Shown here: piece after piece, positions 45,391 through 57,422 of the stretch
Layout: the number at the start of each line of letters is the position of its first letter
Numbering within the stretch: position 1 is the first letter of the stretch
Assembly (NCBI GenBank): GCA_029582165.1
Contig: CM055889.1
Coordinates: 32,467,427-32,531,426 of the forward strand
From: Portulaca oleracea
Taxonomy: Eukaryota; Streptophyta; Magnoliopsida; Caryophyllales; Portulacaceae
Length of the DNA: 64,000 nt
Direction of reading: 5' to 3'
Made by a program: the position numbers and the translations under genes
The notes under the pieces: generated by a model
What the model was told of the DNA's origin: nothing
Database searches by the model: none
What the model saw: only the letters and a program-made list of their open reading frames with translations

Positions 45391-47150
45391 CCTTATCTCT
45401 TCACCGACGCTTTCTTCTTATGAAGGAGAAGCTTGTAGGTCCCAATTACTTGAATTAGCACCATGACTTAAGAAATGTTCTCAAAGCCGAAAAGAAAGAT
45501 TTGTTCTTGAGAAGGTAAAAGGGCATCCATCCTGCTAATAATTCCTCGAAAGCTATGAGAGCCAAATGGAAACTTCATGTTGATGATGCTATCCAAAAGG
45601 CATGTGTGATGCTGGCAAATATGTCCCTTGAACTTCATAAAGTTGTTTTGCGTCAAGGTGTCTATGGATATCATCACTCAATTGAGAAGTTGTTTTGTGA
45701 AACAGGCCGAAATCGAGTTGAATGAGACCATCTGCTAGATTTTCAAAATCTAAGCTGGAGGTTGGCAAGCCCATTGAGCCTCATGTGTTATAGGTGATTG
45801 GTCGCTTCAACAACATGAGATGGTTGGGCTTTCCCTGTAGCCAAAATGGCTGGCTGTTGACACATTCTTACGCCTGTTGTATGATGGGTTTCGTCCATTT
45901 AGGATGAAATATTCCAAGCAAAAGCATAAGAACAGCTTGTTGGACTTGCATGAAATGCTACTTCCAACTGTGAGGGACATAAAGGAAGCCTTTGAGGCTA
46001 CCAGGGATGTTCCCAAGGTCAGAAAAGGGAAAATGTTTTGAGAAACCTGCCAAAATCAAGAAAAGACCTAAATGATCAAGAAAGCAAAGACAAACATGTT
46101 TCCTAAGCTTGAGGTCATGGTAAAAAGGTCTGCCTGTTGTGCCTGATGGATTTGGAATCAAGAGATATGATCTCGGGTTCAGGTACAACATGTGATTGAA
46201 CACGACCTTGTTGTCTCTACTTTTGGGGTATTGGATATCGGTTGTTAATCACACATTTGTTGAAATGTGCTGGATTTAGGCTAGAAAATAGGCGAGCCAG
46301 CAAAGCTAAAGTCGGCCTGAGTGTGGAAAACTAGCAATGTGATGTTGGTTTAGTGCTTTTTGGACTTGAGAGTTTATCTTAACCTTCCAAGGCTATACTT
46401 GAACTGAATAATTGGTTATTTTGTGTATGTATTAAAGCAGAAATTGGATTTCTGTTTCTTGTTGGAAAGGAAGGTCTTTCCTTTGGAAAAGGCAAAGGTG
46501 ATTCTTTTATGGTTCCAAGGATTGTATCTTTTAAGATACTGACATTGGTTGAATGTCGAGTATGCATAAGATTAGATAAACATGTTCATCACATTGTATG
46601 TAATAGCTAAAAATCTGACTCAAATCTAATTCACCTTTGAGTTGACCGTAAAGGTCATTTTGATCAGAAAAATATCTCCATATGCTGCTTTGTGAAGGCA
46701 TTTTGGTTGACTTGGAGCTCGAAACATTGGTTGTTTGCGATGCCTTTTCTGATGGGATAAATGACTATATCACCTTTTATTGGAATTGGTGAGCGGACTA
46801 GTAAGATTTAGAACTGGTACATATGGATGTATTTGGCCCTATGAGAAAATAGTACTAAAGGTAAATATCAGTACTTCATTGTTTTCTGACGGTCTTAGTA
46901 TGACATGGTTATGTCTGCTTGACCGGTGTCTACATATACATATGAATAGGACAACCTAACCATGGTTCTAGGTTTAAGAATTACTACGAGAGAAGTACCA
47001 CATGTACTCACCTCAGTATACTTGCCCTATACGGAGTTTATAGGAAAAGTGTGTGGGGTGTTACTCTTAGACTTAGGGGAAGTCTTAAAGTATAACATGT
47101 GTGAGAGAAAAGATCAAATGTTTGGTGATATATGTGCGTCCCACAAGTAG
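45391..47150 (+). pseudogene. Decayed Copia gag-pol of element A
   Basis: Read on the + strand across frames: Gag start (LVGPNYLN, NVLKAEKKDLFL), then KWKLHVDDAIQKACVMLANM near 45,560, lysine-rich gag end near 46,080, and the integrase beginning LVHMDVFGPM with KYQYFIVF near 46,820-46,890. Stops and frameshifts are too dense for any product. RT and RNase H are absent: coding homology is lost at about 46,960 and a Tat-type leader begins near 47,150. The ORFs shown on the - strand here are shadows. The segment from about 45,720 recurs inverted at 62,621-64,000. Confidence 0.65.
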
Positions 47151-48219
47151 TGACCGCCCATTCTAGGGGTTAATCCTAGGTTTAAACCTAAACCATCCTT
47201 TTTGCGCTCCCCTGCCATAAGTTCCGGGAATAGGCTTAGTATGTAATATGCCTTAAATAGTAAGCACGTGAACTAAATTAATTTCTCCCCTTTGCAATTT
47301 CATAAATATTTTATTTTTTTCAAGTTTTACTCATTTTTTATGTGTAAGTCGCTACTGGAGTCGCTAATTTGTAAACCCTGAAAAAATTCTCGTTTAGGGA
47401 ATCTTTTCGTAGTGCTACTTGAGTTGGGACTCGAATGGGGTTGCTTAATCCTTAAATAAGAACGTTATTAGAAAACACTAACGATTCCTAAGAATTATAA
47501 GTTTGTAAGTTTAATTCAGAAAATGTGCTAATTTAAATAAATAATTGAATTGAAAATCGAGATATTAATACAAAAGACAAAGCAGGTCTGCACAAAGATG
47601 GGCCACTGCACTAACCTAGTAGGTCGAGCAACCTAAGTTGAGATCAGGCCAGTGGTCCACAGAGCAGAGACTGATCCGTAAACAAAGGCAAGCCTGGGTG
47701 ACTTAGCCTTCTGTTTTGGCTTCAAGGTCACTTTTTGTGTTGTGTATTAAGCTCTGTGACTCCAATCCAGTTATAATCCCGAACCAGTAAATAATCACAA
47801 ATTAAACTATACAAATTACAAGTAAAAGAGTCGTCAGCCAGTTTTGAGAAAACTAACAAACTTTAATAAAAAGACTATGAATCAGAGATTCAGATTCGAG
47901 GGTAAGGCTCGAGTTTGAAAATTAGAGAATCCTCTGACTCACAGTTTTGAAAACAAACTCTACTAGAATATATATAAGATAAAAGTGAAAGAATAGCGGG
48001 GAGAAATTTGATAGATTTCAAATTGAAACTATTGTGCCATGCGAATGTAAATAATATATTTAAAAATTGTACAATTATCAATAAGGCATATTTACATGGT
48101 TTACAATAATAAAAGTGATAACAAAAATAAAGAAATTAGTCTGACCTTGTTTTAATCTCTTAGCATTCAAAAAGAATGGGGAAAAGAGTTGAGAGAATTC
48201 TATCGAGGTCAATATGCCA
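47150..48219 (-). mobile_element. Fragment of a second Tat-type element: leader, primer site, partial LTR
   Basis: The reverse complement matches 61,555-62,640. On the - strand it reads partial LTR (48,219-47,370, ending GGGTTTACA), a primer-site relative TTAGCGACTCCAGTAGCGAC, then about 220 bp of leader. The first 528 bp of the LTR are missing at the 48,219 break. Confidence 0.75.
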
Positions 48220-48233
48220 ATATAACATTTGGA

Positions 48234-50074
48234 TATATTTTTTTCACTAATAGGAAAGTTCATAGCTATTTGGAGAAAACAATCTCCTTAAATTCCCTTA
48301 GTAGTTTCCAAGAAAAAAGGATTAGAAGCTACAAAATGGAGATTCGACTTTTAGGGTACTGAAGGCAAATCTAGGCTTCTAGAAAGTTTTTGTTTCTTTT
48401 AACTTATGATAATTAACTTATTGCAAATTGGTGCACATTAATTGATGTTGATGAGTGTTGGTGAATGCTCATTAGTATTGATCAAGGTTCATAGGGGTCA
48501 ACCAATGTTGATAATTAATATGATAGGTGTGTTGTTCAATGTTGGATGTTGATGGTAGGTACTTATCATAAGTTATGAACAAGTCCAAAGTGGGAAACTA
48601 CTTCAAAAAATATCTTTGTTTGACCTAATTTCAACTTCTTCCATGAAAAGTTGTCAAAATGTTTGGCCAACCATATACTATTAGGCATTCATTAGCTACT
48701 TTACAGTTGTACTACTTTAACTTTATTTACTAGAATTAAAATTTAGCACGTTCACACAAATATGATTTACATTACTAATACTATACATTAGGCGTATACT
48801 TCACGGTATTTTGGTAATTGCGACTACATTTAATCACACTATTTCCATTGTCCACATTTAAGTACTCACTTGTGTGGTTGCATTGATTTGCAGTCAAGTT
48901 CTTTCAGTTGTACATCAAGTATCCTTATCAATAGTATTTGCATACATTAAATTGTAAACTATAGTATTTTTCTAAACATGTTAAAGGAAAGACTTGAATT
49001 GAATCCTCATATAGTCTTTTGTATTTTTTATTAGATTTCCTCACAAACATTGGACTGTATTGGGGTAAGATCCTAACTAGTAAGTCCATGCACAACAAGT
49101 CACAATCAACCTCCTTAGAGGAATTCAAGTTACATAAAACCATAGTGGAGTATGCTGTCCAAGTCAAGGTGGCCCAGGACGTTGGAAGTATATATTGAGC
49201 CTCATCGAGGGAAGAGTTCACTTCAAGAAGATCTCGGTGTTGGAAATGTCCAGACAATGTTCAATTTCATTCGAGTACTCTAGCCAAGTTAATTCGATGG
49301 TTAATGACTTTGCTAGAAGTCCCCTTAATCAATGATCGAATAGGTTCGATGACAGCCGAGTTATTTCGTCTTCTAGGGTCACACAAGTCACCAACTTGAA
49401 GGCAATGTGTATGTGGAAAAGATTTGAGGCAATACGAGATTGAACCGCGAGAAGGGTGGAAGTTGGCTTTGGAGAAATCGGCCACCACGGACAACCACAA
49501 GGCCACCACGACCCGTGGAGGCTCACCACAGTCCGTGGTGACCCTGCCATGGTCCGTGGTGGGCCTAAGTTCAGCATAAATTGTTCTGTTGTCCACCACT
49601 GTCCGTGGTGAACCCCAGGCACATGTCCCACATCGGTGGTGGAACTCTTCCTCCCCCTTTCTCTCCCCTATATATATATGACCTATGGGATGCTAAAGTG
49701 TGTCTTTCCGTCCCTTGAGGCCCCTATGGGTAGTCTCCCTTTGGAGATTTTGGGATACCAGGAAAACTGTTTATTAGATAGCTTCTGGTTTAGGACTACG
49801 AGGGTGATTACTCGAGATCCTAGAATAAGAAAGGTCGGTCGTATTTGATACAAATCACATACTCATCCGTTCTCGATTGGATTGAGATCGAGTGATCTAG
49901 CAGTCGGTGTCTCAAGTGCTGTGTGGACTGCTGTGGAGGTCTCCTATTTTGTAGACTTCCCACTCGGAGTCCCGGAGTGAGGCGTTCAAAAGTTGAAGGA
50001 CGGCCGAGGCTTATCTGTTCGAAAGACTGCCAGGTAAATAGCTCAGCCTCTACTATCTGTTTCTTTCCTGTTAA
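48234..50074 (+). repeat. 3' LTR of element A, truncated
   Basis: Aligns with the two parts of the 5' LTR. It retains the empty CACTA target (CATATAGTCTTTT, AGT at 49,013-49,015) and the CCACGGTCCGTGG palindromes (49,480-49,620). After CTGTTTCTTTCCTGTT it switches to unrelated sequence. Confidence 0.82.
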
Positions 50075-50242
50075 AACACCTTATAAACTCTCACTTAGTG
50101 TTTCAATTTTAACCAAGATCCACAAGACACATGGGCTCAAGTGGACTTTGGCCCTATAAAACTCAAGCTCATGTTGCCTTGATGGATCATCTCATGATCA
50201 ATCATTCAAAAATGACTCTTGGAAAGAAATTTGTATCATATA

Positions 50243-51099
50243 TGAAATAACCCTAGAGGGGGGTGATTAGGGTTATAAAAATAATTGTGCACTTCAATCA
50301 ACACAACCAAGTTAGTAGCACTTTTATATGAAAAAAAACTTCTTTATTGAATGATCAAAAGTGCTAAAGAGGAGAAGGTTACAACTCAGCACAAAAGAGA
50401 ACTTGTGAGGTCCTCAATTGGCCCACCGGATTAGAAGACACAGCAGAGGTCTTCTGTATATGAGGCCTCACAGTGGAGGCGATTACAACTAGTGACCTCA
50501 CACAGTAGATAGGCACTTGTTTGATTTGGAACTCTCGACCCTAGAGGTCCTCTCCAGTATGACCACTGGTTACACAAAACTAACCACTACACAAGAATGG
50601 CTACACTCGGAATATTCACTCAAATACTCCTACACTCAGAACTTTCTTTCACAAAGTTCTTACAACGATTTTCTTCCTTGGAAATCACACCTTTGTAAAG
50701 AGAATGGGTTCTCTTATTTATATTTGGCTCCTCAACAATTTCCTTTTAGTTGCCTTCCTTTGTACTTGATTCTTTCCAACTTGTATTGATTCTAATTTGG
50801 TAGGCAGCCCCATTTAGTGCAACGGTCTGCTAGGATTTTGCTTTCCTTTTCTGAGTTGATCTTCTAAATTCGCAAGACTCCTAGTCGTACTTTCTTTCCT
50901 TTTCGTTTATCATCTGAAAAAGGAAATGAAGATCATTATAAACAATTCTCAGAATAAAGGGAAGATATAGGATTAGGATATGATTTGTACTTCCCTAAGA
51001 TAGCTCGGTTGGTCTTTCAAACAAAATAATCTTGTGCTGACATTTGAGGTCCTCATTGACGATTACGCTGAGGTCCTCATAACCAGTTGAGGTTCTTCA
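50243..51099 (-). repeat. 3' LTR of the gag-only Copia element
   Basis: On the + strand TGAAATAACCC to GGTTCTTCA. The purine tract abuts its right edge. The 90-codon frame at 50,517-50,789, repeated in the other LTR, is probably a chance frame in LTR sequence. Confidence 0.88.
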
Positions 51100-51772
51100 A
51101 TCTCCCCTTTTTGTTTGAAATACAAAACTTCCTGGATGCTGCTTCTATACATTCATTCTCAATGTACAGCAGATATGGACAATAGATGCCATAGTACATT
51201 CTTGTAATAGAGTATCATATAATAGCAAGCAACAGTTTACCGTATTGTTTCGGTTACGGACCAAGGATCTCTCTCCCTTTTTGTCTTTCAGACAGAAAGG
51301 AAACAAGAGATTACAAGTACTACATTGTGTAGACAAAATAAATAGAGGAAGAGAGAGGGAGAAGGAGGGATAGGAGGAAAAGCAATGTTGAGGACACCTT
51401 GACCAGGCCCTGATTAAATTTTGAGGTGCCCGAGAGGCCATGCTGATGAGGACATCAGAGGTCCAGGCGTGCAGTGAGTTGACGAACTTGGGAGGAGGAG
51501 AGGGACCACATGTAGGGAAGATGGATGATAGGACTCTCCCTCAATTTGACAGCTTGTGCATAGGTTGAGGTCCTCATAGTAGACGACTCCCCCTCAAAAG
51601 GTGCGGGTGGTGTTGTTTCACGACCTTCCCAATGTCTAGGATCTTGTCTTGAATTTTGTCTCTAAAGGTCACTCTTGCATTCTTGTTGATTTTCAGTTTG
51701 AAGAGCTTGGTTGGATCTCCGTGTTTGAGGCATACCTGTAAAAGAAGACACTATACCTTTCTTGGTCTCTGA
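51100..51772. other. 3' noncoding tail of the gag-only element
   Basis: Sits where protease, integrase and RT would be in an autonomous Copia element. No pol motif was found on either strand. GAGGTCCTC boxes recur across the whole element, including here. Confidence 0.55.
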
Positions 51773-53483
51773 TCAAGGATGAGATCGTTGCAATGAGGTC
51801 TTTGGGACCCAGATTTTAGTAATGCACGGAGGCCTAGTTCCTTTAGACAGGGGATTTGATGAGGTCCTTATTTTATTTTCTGTAGGAGGTCCTCTATGAT
51901 GATTTTCTTTGAGAGGCAGAATGTTTGGGATAGGAAGGAGAGGTCCTTTGTTGGCATGGGAGGGAGGACTTTTGGACCGATAGTTTTTGAGAGGTGGGGT
52001 ATTGGGTGTGGGAAGGAGAGGTCCTCTGGGAGGGTGATTTGTAGGAATTTCGGTCCGAGGTTGAGAAGAGGGGGTTGTGGAGACTAGTTTGCTTTGGTAA
52101 GGATGAGAATTATTGACTCCCTCATTGGATAATTTAGTGATGGTTTTATAGCAGTCTTTGACCTCAAGAGACAGTCTATTACTTTCTGTAAACAGGAGGT
52201 CATTTTGAGAGTTCAGGCTTTCTATGGCCTCATAGAGACTTTGAACATGGTTGGTAAGGTGCTTGATTCTTTCTATCAAGGACTTAGAGTATTTAAAAAT
52301 ATGCATACACTTATGAGCAAGATGTAATGGTGAAAGATTAAGGAGGTCATCAATGTTTACCTCGTCATGAGATGAGGTTGGATCTTGATCCTCACTTATG
52401 TTTGCCATCAGACATACATTTGTTGTTTCTTCTACCTCACTATAGCCTTCACTGGAATCACTATCACTCTATGTTTCAATCATTGCCTCATGGTTATACC
52501 GTTGAGGTCGATTGTTCTCTTGTCTTTGTTTCTTCTGGCGTGAGGGCAGTCCTTCATAAGGTGTTTTGAGCTGCCGCAAACAAAACAAGTAAATGAGTTA
52601 GCATCTTTTCTTAATGAGGACTTACCTTTTGAGGTTGCTTTTCTGTTTTGTCCATCCTTGATGTACCCTCGAAAGGTTGGATTTTTCTTGTATAATCTTC
52701 TTAACCCTCTTGCCATCATTGCCATTGTATCTTCTTCCTCATCATCATCTGACTCACTGTCAGATTTATATACTGCCTTGAAGGCAATTTCCTTGGGTTT
52801 TGAGAGGTCATTCAATTGGATCTCATAGGCCAATAGTTTTCCAATGAGTTCCTCTAGTTTGAGGGCCTTGAGATCTTGAGCTTCTTCAATGGCTGTGACT
52901 TTTGGACCCCATTTTTTCCTAGGCAGGCATCGAAGGACCTTTCTAACTTGTTCCTCATTTGGGTAGGTTTTTCCCAGAGATATGAGGTGGTTGGTGATGC
53001 TGCTGAATCTTTTGAACATCTCTTCAATAGTCTCATTTTCCTTCATTCTGAAGGCCTCATACTTTTGGACAAGGATATCTACTTTGGTGTCCTTGACTTG
53101 ACTTGTGCCTTCATATGAGGTTATCAAGTAATCACAAACCTGTTTTGCAGTTTCACAATTAGATATACGTTCAAAATCATTCGAATTTAAACTGCAATAA
53201 ATCAAGTTTAGGGCATGAGTATTTTTTCTCAATTGCTCCAACTCTTTCTTGGTCATTTCAGATCTTTTCTTTGGTCCATCTTGACCAACAAGGTTCTTCT
53301 TTGTGGGAGTGGATAATCTCCCTCGGTAACCACAAATTGCAGGTCCTCATCTTGGTCCTTGAGGAAGACCTCCATTTGTCTTTTCCACGACCTGTAGTTT
53401 TCTCGAGTAAGTAGTGGAGCTATTGTCCATGAGCGTCCTTGAGGAGCTTCGGTTGTGTTGAGGCCGGCCATGATCTTTACCAC
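51773..53483 (-). pseudogene. gag: gag of the non-autonomous Copia element
   Basis: Would form the particle shell. The N-terminus (PLLTRENYRSWKRQMEVFLK) reads from 53,483. A 1-nt shift near 53,312 moves the frame to 53,256-52,480, which holds the UBN2-type Gag body (LIYCSLNSNDFERISNCETA, ETIEEMFKRFSSITNHLISL, VRKVLRCLPRKW-like block) and the zinc knuckle CFVCGSSKHLMKDC (CX2CX4HX4C). After a second break near 52,460, a 211-codon frame (52,408-51,773) gives an acidic start, a coiled coil and Pro-rich repeats, ending TKIWVPKT, the usual Gag/protease border of Copia. The protease that should follow is missing. Confidence 0.82.
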
Positions 53484-53528
53484 GAGTTGTTAGACTCTTC
53501 AGATCTGTGCACCTGCTCTGATACCAAT

Positions 53529-54384
53529 TCAAATAACCCCAGAGGGGGGGTGATTAGGGTTATAAAAATAATTCCGCACTTCAATCAACACAACCAAGTT
53601 AGTAGCACTTTTATATGAAAAACAACTTTATTGAATGATCAAAAGTGCTAAAGAGGAGGAGGTTACAACTCAGCACAAAAGAGAACTTGTGAGGTCCTCA
53701 ATTGGCTAACCGGATTAGAAGACACAGTAGAGGTCTTCTGAATATGAGGCCTCACAATGGAGGCGATTACAACTAGTGACCTCACACAGTAGAGAGACAC
53801 TTGTTTGATTTGGAACTCTCGACCCTAGAGGTCCTCACCAGTATGACCACTGGTTACACAAAACTCACCACTACACAAGAATGGCTACACTCGGAATATT
53901 CACTCAAATACTCCTACACTCAGAACTTTCTTTCACAAAGTTCTTACAACGATTTTCTTCCTTGGAAATCACACCTTTGTAAAGAGAATGGGTTCTCTTA
54001 TTTATATTTGGCTCCTCAACAATTTCCTTTTAGTTGCCTTCCTTTGTACTTGATTCTTTCCAACTTGTATTGATTCTGATTTGGTAGGCAGCCCCATTTA
54101 GTGCAACAGTCTGCTAGGATTTTACTTTCCTTTTCTGAGTTGATCTTCTAAATTCCGCAAGACTCCTAGTCATACTTTCTTTCCTTTTCGTTTGTCATCT
54201 GAAAAAGGAAATGAAGATCATTATAAACAATTCTCATAATAAAGTGAAGATATAGGATTAGGATCTGATTTGTACTTCCCTAAGATAGCTCGGTTGGTCT
54301 TTCAAACAAAATAATCTTGTGCTGACATTTGCGGTCCTCATTGACGATTACGTTAAGGTCCTCATAACCAGTTAAGGTTCTTTA
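53529..54384 (-). repeat. 5' LTR of the gag-only Copia element
   Basis: Adjacent to the primer-site complement GCTCTGATACCAAT. Its right edge reads GGTTCTTTA (a C-to-T change from the sister's TTCA), followed by the target duplication ATATA. Confidence 0.88.
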
Positions 54385-54389
54385 ATATA

Positions 54390-56485
54390 CAATATTTCTC
54401 TTCCTTGCTCTTAGCCCAAAACTATTTTGATAGTTAATTTGAATTGACCTAACTCTCACCCTACTTATTAGTGACAGACAAAATAATTTGCTTTGATGAT
54501 ATTATTTTCCATCTAAGTGGTGTTTCGGTAAGTTGAGCAATAATTCAATTTTGAGAGTAGGTTTTATTAACCTAAAATACAATTCTAGGCAAACTCTTTC
54601 GAAAAGAATAAAAGGCATAATAAAACATCTATAACAAATTAAAGCAACTAAATAAAAGCCCTAGTATGGCCAACTAGACATAACCAAACTAATTTAACTA
54701 AGCATTGACAGTCTTTAAGAACTCTGTTTTGTATTTTGCAACTTCCTTGGACATGGCTCCCATACGGATAAACATCTCCATTGTTGTTGGACTCCCACTT
54801 AATTTAATTTCTCCAAGTACAATAACTTACAAAGTGGACATCTTACAAAAAGACTTTACATGAATTAAAATAAATTCAACTAAAATTTAAATTTAAATAA
54901 TTCAATGATGGCACGCAGATCATATTTCACTCAACCCGGTACACAGATCGGTAAAATCGACTATCTATGACCATGCTAGAAGCACATGCAAACAAGGAAT
55001 ATTGCAATAATTATATCAAATATAACACATGCTTAAATAACAAATTATGGAGGCATATTTATTGCAATTTAGCACACAAAAGGAAACAAAGATTAAACAA
55101 TTTCAACAAAGTTTCTTAAATAGTTTGCATGATTAACAAAATATAAAAAAAAAATTCAAATTTTATCTTAATTACCAAAAAAAAACCTAGGCTTTAGGGA
55201 ATATCTTTACATACAAGTCACTTAATTTTCTAACATTAAGTGTTCCAAAAGATACTATATCTATTGAGAATTGCAAAGTTTCTTAAACTTCACAAATTTT
55301 ATAGGAGTTTATGCCAGATATCTGACTTAGTAGTAATAGGGTTTGGCCATCAATTTCCGAAAACTAATCCCAAAAACCCCAGAAACATGTCTTCACAGAC
55401 ACTGCTGGCAACACGACAAGTGCTGATCCAACATGGTCCGTGTTGCTGTCTAGTGTCGAATATTCAGTGCATGAAAAACGTAAATAAAATATCAACTAAC
55501 TTCAAAACTTAACGACATAAAATTTCGCATATTTTAGAGTCATCTAATAACCTACTATAAAATTTTCCAGAATGTTATCAAATTTACATAAATATGTAAG
55601 ATTCAGAGAATTAAACTAATTAATTCGCCGTTTTACTAGAAAATTAAAGAGAATAGTCCAATAAGTTCGAAAATTAAAATTTTACAATTTTTCCACATAG
55701 TAGAGTCACCTAGTGAGCTATTGTGAATTTTCCATGGTTCCATCAAATTTTGAAAAATTCGAGAAAATTCAAAGGAATAAATAATTATATTCCACTGAAG
55801 ATCTGAAAAATCAAGGAAAATAATTTAATCATTCCGAAGTTCACATAGAAATTTTTCCCACAAGTATGGTCATCCAGTGACCTACTGTAAATTTTCTAGA
55901 ATTTTTACAAATTTCTATAAATTTTTAAAATCAGAGAAGCAAACAAATTTATTTCTGTTCAGAGATGAAAATTCAAATTAAAAATCTGTTTTAATTGGGA
56001 AAATTCCACAAAAATTAGGGCAAACCCAAAACACTTCTAAATCAGAAAATAATTTAGAATTTATTAGAATTTTTCAAAATTGTTTGATATTTTATTTCAT
56101 TTTTTCATCCTATTTACTATAAATAGTTTAAATCAGAAAATAATTCTAAAACTTCTATTTTGCAAATTAAATTATTCCGGGTCTTTCCTACTGTTTATTA
56201 AACATAATCATTTATAAGACAATCTAAAATATGCCAAGTTCGTGCTAGTTTTAACAATTAAATAAGTATAAACAACATAATTGAAGGCAATAAGAAAATA
56301 AATAATATTAAAACAAGAAAATTTATAATAAAAGTCCACATGTACTATTATGAAAAGTAAAGACTAAAAATTTCATAAAGTTTCAAAATTTCGGCATAAA
56401 ACCTAATCTAGCAAATTCATAATATAATTCAACAATTGACAAAATTAAACATGAATAAGGCATAAAACATAAGCATGCAACTGAT
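54390..56485 (-). other. Leader of element B
   Basis: AT-rich, noncoding. 55,405-55,445 carries two copies of an AACACGGTCCGTGTT-like palindrome. 55,600-56,000 has repeated AGTCACCTAGTGA-type phrases spaced about 130 bp apart (55,703, 55,870), suggesting old internal duplication. Confidence 0.5.
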
Positions 56486-56498
56486 GGTTCTGATACCA
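56486..56498 (-). other. Primer binding site of element B
   Basis: + strand GGTTCTGATACCA, i.e. TGGTATCAGAACC on the - strand, one base inside the LTR edge TGTTGG. iMet type with two changes. Confidence 0.8.
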
Positions 56499-56499
56499 T

Positions 56500-57346
56500 T
56501 GTTGGATTTAAGGTGATCTATTTCCTAGCTGATACAGATTAATTGGCAGAATATTATAACAATTACAAAACAATTAATCACCCTGGAAAGAGTACAACTT
56601 CAAAGGCTTAGTATTATACATGATCGCTAATCCGGCTGAAGAAAAGGTTGACCTTTGAGATTTCAATGCAGACATACTCTACTGTACATCCACACACCAC
56701 TCCGGGAACTCGATTGCTAGATCGACCCGATTGAGACTAATCTCAATTTAAGATTTATGTGTTTAGGGTTATTTTGTGGGTTGTTTCAAGAAACAATAAA
56801 GATAACTATTAAATTAGGAGAGAGAAGAACTCAGAAAATCACTCTGGTATCTCTCTAGAAGTCTCAAACAATTGATGGCAATAAATCTCTCATACTGACT
56901 CCCTTTTATGGTGTTGGGTGGCTTGGAGAAGGGGTTACCAAAACCCTAATAACCGTCTTCCTTTAAAATGGCGTCTAGGGTCCAACACGGTCCGTGTTAC
57001 AAGTGACACGGTTCGTGTTGACCTCCAGAACCCGTTTAAGTCGGTTGCCAAGCAACACGGTCTGTGCCAGGCCCAAAGCGGTCCATGTTAGTCCAACATG
57101 GTCGGTGTCGTGTTGATTTCTCCAAGAAATCAACTCTCGACACTTTTAATCATAATACAATATTATTTTAGGTTACTCACATTGTTCTAAGGCACTGACT
57201 TGTGTGACCCAGTAGGACCAAATAATATAATTGTAATTAAATATATTTAATTACCAAATATAGAGGTCTCTAGCAAGACATATAATCATTATATTATTTT
57301 GGCTCAAATTCTATGTATATTGAACATTGTCAGGACACTCCCAACA
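56500..57346 (-). repeat. 5' LTR of element B
   Basis: 847 bp with inverted ends TGTTGGATTT / CTCCCAACA. Holds a cluster of ACACGGTCCGTGT-like palindromes at 56,990-57,120. The partner LTR is not in the window or has been lost. Confidence 0.8.
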
Positions 57347-57422
57347 CAGTCACCTAGCGGGGCAAAGATTCTGGAGTGGATTGAGGCACAACAAGGACGT
57401 TGTGCGCTTAAGTGGTGGTGAT
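57347..57422 (+). other. Internal tail with purine tract before the Cassandra-type LTR
   Basis: GACGTTGTGCGCTTAAGTGG then TGGTGA directly before TGTAACACC resembles the 3' end of an LTR-element interior. If so, the downstream LTR is a 3' LTR and the rest of that element was lost at the junction with element B. Confidence 0.45.

Larger units (their letters stand above)
32340..50074 (+). mobile_element. Copia-type LTR element A, split by a CACTA insertion and truncated at 3'
   Basis: The 5' LTR lies in two parts, about 32,340-33,123 and 41,938-43,125, separated by the CACTA element. An iMet-type primer site follows (43,128), then a 2.2-kb leader, decayed gag-pol (45,391-47,150), an intruding fragment of another element (47,150-48,219) and the 3' LTR (48,234-50,074), which breaks off where DNA of the oppositely oriented element B begins. 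LTR halves align over about 1.8 kb at an estimated 95-97% identity. Confidence 0.78.
50243..54384 (-). mobile_element. Complete gag-only (non-autonomous) Copia element
   Basis: LTRs at 54,384-53,529 (5') and 51,099-50,243 (3'), about 857 bp each and about 97% alike by eye, bounded by the 5-bp duplication ATATA (50,238-50,242; 54,385-54,389). The minus-strand primer site ATTGGTATCAGAGCAGG and purine tract AAAAAGGGGAGAT are both intact. The 2.4-kb interior holds only gag sequence and 650 bp of noncoding tail; no protease, integrase or RT. It must have moved using proteins from another copy. Confidence 0.9.
50075..57346 (-). mobile_element. Copia-type LTR element B (- strand), truncated and invaded
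   Basis: Its 5' LTR is 57,346-56,500, followed leftward by an iMet primer site and a long noncoding leader (56,485-54,390). A complete gag-only element interrupts it at 54,384-50,243, and 168 bp more of leader reach 50,075, where it abuts the truncated LTR of element A. No gag, pol or second LTR remains. Leader and palindrome style relate it to element A. Confidence 0.65.

Noticed and set aside
45807..46567. Minus-strand ORFs duplicated at 63,208-63,968
   Set aside because: Shadows opposite the decayed Copia gag-pol; conservation reflects recent duplication.
46962..47150. 62-codon ORF duplicated at 62,625-62,813
   Set aside because: The match comes from the inverted segmental duplication, not from selection. 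No domain, and it lies across a decayed pol/Tat-leader junction.
50517..50789. 90-codon ORF conserved at 53,801-54,073
   Set aside because: Identical because the two are LTRs of one element; sits in LTR sequence and has no recognisable domain.
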